A stretch of DNA of 64,000 bases from Saprospiraceae bacterium (GTDB lineage Bacteria; Bacteroidota; Bacteroidia; Chitinophagales; Saprospiraceae). The notes beneath the pieces were generated by a model that worked only from the letters and a program-made list of their open reading frames with translations, was not told where the DNA came from and ran no database searches. The translations under genes and the position numbers were made by a program. The stretch covers positions 1-64,000 of the forward strand of contig JALHRR010000019.1 in assembly GCA_022841345.1 (NCBI GenBank), read 5' to 3'. Shown here piece by piece: positions 26,301 to 35,700 of this stretch (the first letter of the stretch is position 1; every line of letters begins with the position of its first letter).

Positions 26301-28979
26301 CATGAGCTGTGAATCATCGTCCCATCTGGCAGACCAGATTATGGGAACAGTGCTACCATCTTTTCTTATATATCTGTTTTCAAAATTGGTGAAATCAATT
26401 CCACTTGCAATCTCAGCAGCAACTCTGTTTGTCAATTCGACGTCCTGGGGATGGACCATTTCTATAAATGACCTTCCAGCTAATTCTTTCGGAGTATATC
26501 CCCAGATTGTGTAGGATGCTGCACTGACCTGTTCAAATCGACCCTCAGCATCAACCGTGCAAATGATGTCCAATGATTGGTCAAGAATTTTTTGCAGCGA
26601 TTCTTTGCTCTTTTTAAGTTCCTCTGCAGATCGCTTGGATTGAGTAATATCCATAAAAGTCACTACAGATCCTTTGATCCCTTCGCCGTCAATGATAGGG
26701 TTGGTTGAATAGCTTACTTCAATGTGTGTACCGTCCGATTTCCAAAATAGTTCATCTATCACCGTACTTCTTACAGCATTGAGATTGGCTGCAAATAAAG
26801 GACATTCTTCAGCAGGGTAGGGGCTTCCATCTCTTTTCGTATGGTGAATAAGTTCATGCATATTTTTTCCAATACAGTCCTGTGCATCGTATCCAAGCAT
26901 GGTTGCAGCTGCATTATTAATAAAAATGCACGCTCCTTCCAGATTGATACCATATAATCCTTCATATGTAGATTGGAGAAGTAGTTCGAATTTGCTGTTC
27001 AATTGACGCAATATCTCTTCATACTGAATACGCTCGGTAACATCTCTGAAATTGTCGACAATACCGTTAATGTTTGGATCATGCAGCATATTTGTCAATG
27101 TAGCTTCCACCCAGCGCCAGGAACCATCCTTGTGTTTGATTCTACCTGTATGACCGGGGATTGGAACTCCCGGATTTTCAAGACTTTCAGCCATACGCTT
27201 TGCAGTTGCTTCTCTGTCTTCCGGGTGCAGGATTTCAAACAAATCCAGCATAATAGATTCAGCTTCCGTATAACCCAGTACCCTTTCAATCGAAGGAGAT
27301 ACATATTTGGGTTTACCGGCCATATCTACAATAACAACAGCGTCTGCGCCATTTTCAACTAATGCTCTGTACCTTTTTTCTTTAGTGATCAGGAATTCTT
27401 CAGCAGATTTTTCCGGAGTGATATTGATGACCAAAGCATCCCATATGATCGATCCATCCAGCATTTTTTGAGGGGTACCGATTCCTCTTTGCCAGTGAAC
27501 CGTACCATCAGCGTTCAAAATACGCCATTCGGATGTCCATTTTTCCAGCGTTGCAGCTGACCTTTTCAAGGAAGCCCGCATCGCCGAAAGGTCTTCCGGC
27601 AGGAACAGATCCCAAATTAATTGATTGTTTTGTATTGCATCCGCAGCATCCATGCCCCATAGCCATTTTGAACCACTGCTTAGATATAATATTTGATCGG
27701 TTCCATCTTCATTCAATTGATATTGGAAAATGGCACCCGGTAAATTATTATTAATGATATTAAGCCTGTCTTCTGCAAATTTTTGATCCGTGATATCTGT
27801 GGCTGTTAGAAATACTCCAATTATTTTTTCCTCAGAGTCTCTCGCAGGACTGTACTTGAATTTAAAGCTTTTATAATTGTTGTCTATCGTAGGTATCGTA
27901 ATTTCTTTTTGTTCGTATTCACCTTTAATGACCCGTTCTAATGTCGTTTGTAACTTTGAACTGTCTTCCTGAAGTGCATAATTCAGTATATTTTCTCCTT
28001 TTTTAATTTCTAATCCCCTGTACTTTGAATACCATTTTTTTGTCTGATTATTGAAGGAGACAATTTTAAAATCCATATCCAGTAATACAAATCCTTCCTC
28101 GGTATTGTTGATTAACAAGGACATCTCCTGTTCACTTTGTTGCGACTTGTTGAAGTCCTGGATCATGGTGAATGCAAATTCTTCACCTAAAGGGCTTGTA
28201 TAAAGTACAGAAGTAAATTCCACAGGAAATCTGATGCCGTTTTTATGAATGGCTGTCAGTTTTCCAATCGTTCGGCCAGTCCTTTCTCTTTCTCCAATAA
28301 TATTTGAAAGTTCAGGATCATTATGCTCTAAAATGCCTTGCCTGCCTATTTTTTTGAATTCATCCAGACTGAATCCAAATAACTCAGAAGCTGCCTGATT
28401 TGCTTCCAGTATTGTACCGTCAGGTTTCATTAGAAAAATGGCAGAACGAGAAAAGTGGGAAAGTGAATCGAATGGGCCCCCGCTTATATTTTCAGTTTTA
28501 TCAGGGTTTGCAGACTGATTAACATCTACGGACGTTCCCGAATGGTAGGGAGTTAATATATTCAAAGAAATCAAATCCACCTCGTGTGTTTCATCCAGGA
28601 GGGGGATAAACGTCAAAATTAATTTAACAGGAACCGGGGATGCATCATTCAGTTGCAGGGTAATTTGAGTACTATCCCCACTCAATGCCATTTCAAAAGC
28701 CTCAGCAACGTTTGGGTGAAAATGTTCTTTGAGCATCTCGCCCAAATGCAAACCTTTTCTCAGATCTGTTGAGAAATGTTCTTTGACTATATTTAATGCA
28801 TTCTTGTTAAAACTCTTAACTGCTTTATCAATATCAAGCAAGATAGAACCCTGCGATAAATCTACCTGAGCAATCGGGCTGGACTCCTGCAATAATGAAG
28901 GCTGAGCTTCATTTATGGAATTCAATGAAGCATCCCCCGTAGCAGGGTTGCTTTGTATTTTCAGTCGCTTAGATTTCAT
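23301..28979 (-). CDS. cytoplasmic histidine kinase with about 13 PAS domains
   Basis: A sensor kinase of about 1892 aa with no membrane segment. After a ~40-residue N-terminus I count 13 consecutive PAS/PAC-like units of about 120-135 residues. Many carry the usual landmarks (FGFSLDEF, HPEDREAT, RIKHKDGSWRW, VDNFRDVTER; also SIKWIHERGKY, GTAQDITE). Units 3 and 8 (both starting LLINNTEE/MLINNTEE and ending VDITEKK/ATDITDQ) look like recent duplicates. The C-terminus has HisKA (FAYVASHDLQEPLRMVTGF, His near residue 1680) and HATPase (NLISNALKYH, DNGIGI, GTGIGLAI). The frame is open from TTG 29012. ATG 28979 is preferred. It heads a tight operon with two receiver proteins. Ligands of the PAS domains cannot be told; redox, light or small molecules are possible. 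Confidence 0.9.
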   Translation of the reverse strand: MKSKRLKIQSNPATGDASLNSINEAQPSLLQESSPIAQVDLSQGSILLDIDKAVKSFNKNALNIVKEHFSTDLRKGLHLGEMLKEHFHPNVAEAFEMALSGDSTQITLQLNDASPVPVKLILTFIPLLDETHEVDLISLNILTPYHSGTSVDVNQSANPDKTENISGGPFDSLSHFSRSAIFLMKPDGTILEANQAASELFGFSLDEFKKIGRQGILEHNDPELSNIIGERERTGRTIGKLTAIHKNGIRFPVEFTSVLYTSPLGEEFAFTMIQDFNKSQQSEQEMSLLINNTEEGFVLLDMDFKIVSFNNQTKKWYSKYRGLEIKKGENILNYALQEDSSKLQTTLERVIKGEYEQKEITIPTIDNNYKSFKFKYSPARDSEEKIIGVFLTATDITDQKFAEDRLNIINNNLPGAIFQYQLNEDGTDQILYLSSGSKWLWGMDAADAIQNNQLIWDLFLPEDLSAMRASLKRSAATLEKWTSEWRILNADGTVHWQRGIGTPQKMLDGSIIWDALVINITPEKSAEEFLITKEKRYRALVENGADAVVIVDMAGKPKYVSPSIERVLGYTEAESIMLDLFEILHPEDREATAKRMAESLENPGVPIPGHTGRIKHKDGSWRWVEATLTNMLHDPNINGIVDNFRDVTERIQYEEILRQLNSKFELLLQSTYEGLYGINLEGACIFINNAAATMLGYDAQDCIGKNMHELIHHTKRDGSPYPAEECPLFAANLNAVRSTVIDELFWKSDGTHIEVSYSTNPIIDGEGIKGSVVTFMDITQSKRSAEELKKSKESLQKILDQSLDIICTVDAEGRFEQVSAASYTIWGYTPKELAGRSFIEMVHPQDVELTNRVAAEIASGIDFTNFENRYIRKDGSTVPIIWSARWDDDSQLMYCIAKDATQTKQSEFEMKMLINNTEESFVLTDKKLNILSFNAQFDKLYRNYFGQKVKVGENIVTYAQPERVEIVRELYKKVLNGESIHSEIQVVSQEGNHIDFSLNYKPALNEQNEIIGAFVTCVDITEKKRYIAKLKEDEEKLQTAQKIAQLGYWQINLADFSLYWSDELYNIWGVEKETYTPSYENLMQSVHPDDRHYFDPHQEPSYDQGNEFEHRIILPDGSIKWIHERGKYKLDKAGNPLIFEGTAQDITENHIAKEKLLMSEARHRGLIESQTNYVIRTDLEGNYTFCNEKFRQDFGWVHHSDILYGQNGLDSILEYHHNRVKETVEKCFAHFNQVFQVELDKPKSDGSIVTTIWDFICLTDSKGQPTEIQCVGIDISARKIAEDALIESNKRYEYVSKATFDAIWDWNLETNKIIWGDAFFTIFGYQTSGSDMEIDSWYSRIHPSDLSKIRESINVAIEGTYDNWEEEYRYRKADGNYAQVLDRAIILRNEKGKAIRLVGAMQDVTEKKKLQELLEKSNNLARVGSWEAEIQKGTTYLSPITRSIYEIGDGTEYDFAGLLQFYKEGFSREKLTQEGTNAIMTGTPFDLELIVVTAKGNELWVRLLGNVEMENGIPTKLFGSIQDIDATKKAQIAAMEAFNEKNQILESIDDAFIALDKNWIVTYWNKEAEKLLGKSKNEMIGQNIWDPYRDAVDTDFYRNYQDAVADGKPRHFEAYYDTIEKWFEVSAYPSNSGISIYFKNITDRKLTEEQLKDLNQQLLIQAKDLSVSNSELEQFAYVASHDLQEPLRMVTGFLSQLEKKYNDKLDDTGKKYIHFAVDGAKRMRQIILDLLEYSRVGRMEDSLEEINVIEVVKEILILHQVQIAELKAIIQFDGLPTIKSYKTPVRQVFQNLISNALKYHSNERLPVIRISFVDCNTHWQFSIADNGIGIEPEYYERIFIIFQRLHDRSQYSGTGIGLAITRKIIENLGGNISVESDEDKGSTFTFTILKQL

Positions 28980-29783
28980 GCACAGGTTGCTAAATAAAAA
29001 TTCCCGGATCAAAATGCATAGATATTAGGAATAAGGAGCCCTAATTAACTACACTTTGAATGAGAGTACCATAAAGGTAGTTCTTTTACGACAGCATATT
29101 GTTGTTGTCTTTAGTCCTTTATAATTTTAATTTGCTTTTAATTTAATCAAGACAATGTCTGTTCTCTGCTAAGTGTCTGGAGTTCAGTGCCATAATTGAT
29201 CAACTACAACTTTATAAACAGGATCTTCCATGACATTCACTTCTATAATATCCTCTGCATTTTTCAATAGTTTTTAAACTGCCCGCTGAAAATTCAGGAG
29301 ATCTTCTTTTATGGTTTTGGGATATTCAGGGATTCATTATCGGGAAATTAAGCGTGCCTGGTTTGAACTATTTACTTTCAAATGAGCCGAATAGTAAGAA
29401 AATTCTTCTTATAACAAATTAAATTTTATTTCATATGATGAAAGAATAGATAGCTTCTGCGTATATTAGTAAGATTATACAAAATAGAATGAATACCTCT
29501 TAAAATAGGAACGCCCCGGGATTTTTTCCAATGCTTAAACCTTGTCCGGCATACAAAATTATGCAAAGTACACGTTGGTTAAGTAGTTATTTAAATCTCA
29601 CTCCCGGGCAGCTTCTGGCTTCAATAAGCACTTCAAATACAAATTCCATCAAAGTTTTGAGTGCATACTAATCATAAGTGAAGTCCTTTGTTTTACCTTG
29701 AATAATGGTAACTAATGGGAATTTTCCATTTTGAGTTATTCACATTTCTATTTCAATTATTATACTAAATACAGTAGTCTTAG
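28980..29783. other. divergent spacer between kinase operon and glucan synthase
   Basis: About 800 bp of AT-rich DNA with no convincing ORF, palindrome or repeat. It must contain the divergent promoters of both large genes. I found no clean TTTG/TAnnTTTG pair for either. Confidence 0.5.
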
Positions 29784-32700
29784 ATGAAAGTATCCTCCAT
29801 CCCGGTTTTTGATATATTATCCAAATTGAGGGATTATTTTCAGGGAGAACATGAGATTAGAAAGGAAGATCATGGAGCTCCTTTTCGTTCTGAACTATAC
29901 AGTTTGGACCAAATGGATATGCATGGTGTGGTGCTCGCCCGTTCACATAAATTGCTGCATAAGAGTTCGTCAGATACTTTATTAAAAAGGCTGGACAACA
30001 ACGAAAAGACGCTGCTTGAAGTAAGAAATTTACTGGTTGAAAGTATCAGAGATGGCAAATTAATCACACCGGCTGCTGAATGGTTACTGGACAATTTCTA
30101 TTTGATCGAAGAACAGGTTGTCATTGCCCGCAAGCATTTTCCTAAAGGATATAGTCAGGGATTGCCGCACCTGAGTTCAGGGAGCTCAGAAGGACTTCCA
30201 AGAGTGTATGATATTGTTCTGGAGCTGATATCTCACAGTGATGGCAGGGTGGACATCAATGGTCTCAGCAGTTTTATTTCATCCTATCAATCAGTCAAAA
30301 TCCTGACATTGGGAGAATTATGGGCACTGCCGATTATGCTGAGACTGGCAGTTCTTGAAAATTTGAGGCGAATAGCCGGTCAGATTGCTTTAGACATGAT
30401 TGATTATAATCTGGCAGATTACTGGTCAGATAAATTTGTCAAAACAGTCAAAGAGGAGCCTGCTGATTTGATTCTCATTATAGCAGACATGGCCAGGTCA
30501 AAGCCGGTTTTATCGGGTCCCTTTGTTGCAGGATTGACTCGTCACCTTCAGGGAAAAGGACTCGAATTGATGCTGCCTTTGAATTGGATGGAGCAACAGC
30601 TGAATTCAAAAGGTTCCAACAGTCTTGATCTGGTAAGGGCTGAAAATCAAAGACAAGCCGCGGATCAGGTTTCTGTCCGGAATAGCATAGGTACACTCAG
30701 GTTCCTTGGCTCCACAGACTGGCATGAGTTTGTAGAGACGCTGAGCAGTGTAGAAGCTGTATTGAAAAAGGATGAAGCCGGGATTTATGCTAAAATGGAT
30801 TTTGCCACCAGAGATTGTTATCGTCATGTGGTTGAAAGGATTGCCAAATCAAGCCTTCTGACTGAAACAGAAGTGGCGGAGAAAATTTTGGGCCTGACTA
30901 AAGGTCATGATGAAGGCTTTCAAAGAACCGAGCGGCAAAAACATATTGGTTATTTTTTGATTGATAAAGGGTTCTCAACTGCCATAAAGGTGTGCGGAAT
31001 GAAGTTGAGTTTCTTCCAGAAATTCAAAATGACACTCAAGCAGCATCCGATGTTCCTGTATTCATTGGCGATGATTTTGCTTACATGTGGCATTGCAGGA
31101 GGTATGGTTTCTGTTACGTACCCATATTTTGCAGACCAGATTTGGATCATTGTTTTGACATCATTGCTTGCATTGGCAGGGGCTGCACAACTGTCTCTGT
31201 CTTTGATAAATTGGCTGGCAACAATCCTGGTGAGCCCAAAGTTGCTGCCTAAAATGAATTTTTCCAAAGGTATTCCCCCTGAATTCAGGTCCCTTGTCGT
31301 CGTTCCGACTATGTTGTCTGATGCTGATTTTATAGACTCCCAGATAGAAGCGCTTGAGATCAGATATTTGGCTAATAAAGATGAAAATTTGCATTTTGGA
31401 CTTCTAACGGATTATTTGGATGCAGATCAGGAGCATATGCCCGGAGATGAAGAACTGCTTAAGCAGGTCAGCGAGCGAATTGTGGCATTGAATCAAAAGT
31501 ATCATAGAGAGGATCAGGATATATTTTTTCTTTTTCACAGAAACAGAACATGGAATCCCAAAGAGGAGAAATGGATGGGATATGAGCGGAAGAGAGGAAA
31601 GCTTGCTGCGCTGAATGCTTTGATTCTGGGCCGGGGTCAGGGGCAATTTTCTAAAGTTATTGGATTGACCAGTATTTTGTCCAATGTGCGATATGTGATT
31701 ACACTGGATGCAGATACTCAGCTGCCCAGAGAAGCAGCATGGAAAATGGTCGCCACCATGGCACACCCATTGAACCATCCTATTATTGAAAGGCATTTAA
31801 ATCAAATTGAGGAAGGTTATACTATTCTGCAACCCAGAGTAGCATCGCGAATTTCTCCCGGTGGAATTACACCTTATCTAAGACTACAGGGAATGGCAAT
31901 TGGTATTGATCCATATACAAGAATGTCTTCAGACGTGTATCAGGATTTATTTGCTGAAGGTTCTTTCATAGGAAAAGGTATCTACGATGTAAATGTTTTT
32001 GACCGGATTCTGGAAGGCACACTCCCTGAGAATAGAATTCTCAGTCACGATTTACTGGAAGGAAGTTATACCCGTTCAGGATTGCTGAGTGATGTCTTGC
32101 TATATGAAGAGAATCCGTCTCAATACTGGGTAGATATGCGGCGGCAGCAGAGATGGATCAGGGGTGATTGGCAGATTGCCGCCTGGATTTTTCCATTTAT
32201 CAGGAACCCGGAAGGAAAATGGATAAGGAACAGATTGTCTGCACTTTCAAAATGGAAAATATTTGATAATCTCAGAAGAAGTTTATTGCCTCTGACATTA
32301 TTACTCATGTTGATTTTAGGATGGACCATTCTGGCAAATCCGGTTTTCTGGACTATAATGGTTATCAATATTGTTTTGTTTGCTTCAGTGGCAGCAGCGG
32401 GTTGGCAATTGCTTCATAAGCCACCTGATTTACCTGTGAATGCACACTTAATGGAGGTTGTCGTCTCGGTCAGGGATTTATTGATTCGATTTGTATTCAA
32501 TATGGCAGTTTTGCCATTCGAAGCATTATTGCATACCCATGCTGTGCTTCGTACCCTCTGGAGAGTACTAATTTCCAAAAGAAAACTCCTGGAATGGACG
32601 CCTTCGGGTAATATATCATTTAAAGATTTTACAATAAGGACTGTTTACAATTGGATGTGTATCTCACCTTTTGTTGCCATTGCATGTGCTATTTATTTAG

Positions 32701-35700
32701 TTTATATGGGTTCAGGAGCAATTTTCGTTGCCGGACCAATTCTCCTGCTCTGGTTATTGAGTCCTGTGATTGTCTGGAGATTCAGTACCACACTGAAGGC
32801 GACAGAAGCAGTTTTATCAGAAGAACATACCATATTCCTGCACAAAATAGCACGTAAAACATGGGGATTTTTTGAACAATTTGTTACAGATTCTGACCAT
32901 TGGTTGCCACCTGACAACTATCAGGAGCAACCGGTTTCAGCAATAGCTCACAGGACTTCGCCAACCAATATGGGGCTGGCATTATTGGCTAATCTGTCTG
33001 CTTATGATTTTGGGTTTATTTCAGCCGGATCTATGCTTTCCAGAACCGGGCGAACACTTCACTCAATGCAGCAACTGGATAGGTATAAAGGGCACTTTTT
33101 TAATTGGTATGATACCTTGTCATTGAGGACACTGCACCCCCGTTATGTATCAACAGTAGACAGTGGTAATCTGGCAGGGCATTTATTGACATTGAAGCAG
33201 GGAATTATTACGATTGAGAATCAACCTGTTATCAGCATTAGAAATATTGAAGGTTTGCTGACGACAGTTCGTATTGTAAAGGATATTTCTAATGGTCAGT
33301 TTGGAAATACGGTTGATCATTTGGAAAAAGATCTTAAATCATACATCGATCAAAATATTTTGACCGTTGGGTCGGTTTGCAAATTGATCTTTCAAATACG
33401 GATTCAGGTGGATGGTTTGACAGAAAGTCAATCTGTGGATGATACTGAACTGTATCGATGGACGAGAGAGTTGAAAGAACAAGTGATTGACCTTGAATCG
33501 GAGCTGCATCAGATGGTGCCATGGGCTAGTAAATTACCCCGGCAAAAAGCTCCGGAGTCATTGGGGGATTGGGAGACTATGCCAAGTCTAAAAGCTTTAG
33601 CAAATTTTACCCTTGAGTATAAATCAAAGCTTAATTCAAATGGCAATGGAATCCATTCCGGATCCGAACACGAAGAATTATTACATTACTTCCAAATAAT
33701 CAGTCAGAAGGTTAAGGAGAGGGAAGATTTGATCTTCGAACTTGCAGAAATTTGTGAAGAATTCAGCGACCTGGAATATGATTTCCTTTATGATAAGGCT
33801 ACCAATTTGCTGCGTATTGGATTTAATGTAGATGAAAACCGAAGAGATGACGGTTTCTATGATTTGCTTGCTTCTGAAGCAAGACTGGGAATATTCGTTG
33901 CAATTGCTCAGGGTAAGCTTCCGCAGGATAGTTGGTTCGCGCTGGGTCGCTTGTTGACAAATTCAGGTGGTGATCCCATTTTATTGTCATGGAGCGGATC
34001 CATGTTTGAATATTTGATGCCACAACTGGTGATGCCTTCTTACGACCATACATTATTGGCTCAAACCAACAAAGCATCGGTCAACCGGCAGATTCAATAT
34101 GGAGCACAACGGAGCATCCCATGGGGTATTTCTGAATCTGCTTACAGCAGGGTGGATGCAGGAAGAATTTATCAGTACCGGGCTTTTGGAGTTCCCGGTC
34201 TGGGGTTGAAGAGGGGATTGGAGGATGATCTTGTCATTGCTCCATATGCAACCATGCTGGCTTTGATGATCAATCCTGAAAAATCAGCCAATAACCTGCA
34301 AGTGATGGCAGCCCAGGGATTTGAGGGTCAATATGGTTTCTATGAAGCTATTGACTATACGCCTTCCAGACTTCAGAGGGGAATGCCACTGAGCATTGTG
34401 AATTCATACATGGTTCACCATCAGGGTATGAGCTTGCTGTCTCTGGCTTATGTATTACTGGATAAACCAATGCAGCACAGGTTTATTTCTGAACTAAGAT
34501 TTCAGGCAACTTTGCTCTTACTTCAGGAACGTGTCCCCAGGGCCACCGTGTTTTATGCTCATACCGCTGACATTGTGGAAACCCATTCTCATATCGTGGA
34601 TTCACAAATCAGATCTATACCTACAGCAAATACCCATATTCCGGAGATTCAATTGCTCAGTAATGGACGTTATCAGGTCATGGTCACAAATTCAGGAGCA
34701 GGGTATAGCAAATGGAAAGACATTGCAATCACTCGTTGGAGGGAAGACACTACACAGGACAATCGTGGAATTTTTTGCTATATTAAGGATATTATAAGTG
34801 GTGATTTCTGGTCCAATACGCATCATCCTACCATGCATAGGGCTAAAGAATATGAAGCCATATTCTCACAGGGACATATTGAATTCCGCAGATTGGATTT
34901 TGGTATTGAAACAAAAACAGAAATCGTCATTTCTCCTGAGGATGATACTGAAATGAGAAGAATCAAACTCAGCAACAGGTCTAATACGACGAGAGTTCTG
35001 GAGATTACGAGTTATGCAGAAATTGTGCTGGCATCGCAAGCCTCGGACGAATCTCATCCGGCTTTCAGCAATCTATTTGTTCAAACAGAAATATTATCAG
35101 AATTCAAAGCGGTACTTTGTACAAGAAGACCCAGATCCTCTGATGAAAAACCTCCATGGATGTTTCACCACATGGACGCTTATAATGTAGATGTGGAGAT
35201 GGTTTCTTATGAAACTGACAGAATGCAATTTACCGGTCGGGGCAAAACTCTGGCGAATCCTCAGGGATTGCATGCGGATTTATTAGGAGGTAGTCAGGGG
35301 GCAGTGCTGGATCCTATAATTGCTGTGAGATACAGACTGAGGATCAAGCCGGGTCAAAGTGCTGTGGTAGATATGATCTATGGCATCAGCGATACAAGAG
35401 AATCTTGTGAAGCGCTTATGCACAAGTATAGAGACAGATATTTGAAGAAACGGGCATTTGAGCTATTCTGGACGCACAGCCAAATGTTACTCAGACAGAT
35501 CAATGCATCAGAAGCGGATGGACAGTTGTATGACAGACTGGCAGCTTCAGTCATATTTAATAATCCCGCTTTAAGGGCCGATTCAACTGTGATCAGCAGT
35601 AATTTCAGAGGACAATCCAGCCTGTGGAGTCACTCTGTATCCGGTGATTTACCCATTGTGCTGGTACATATATTCAATCAGGAAAATATCGAACTGGTCA

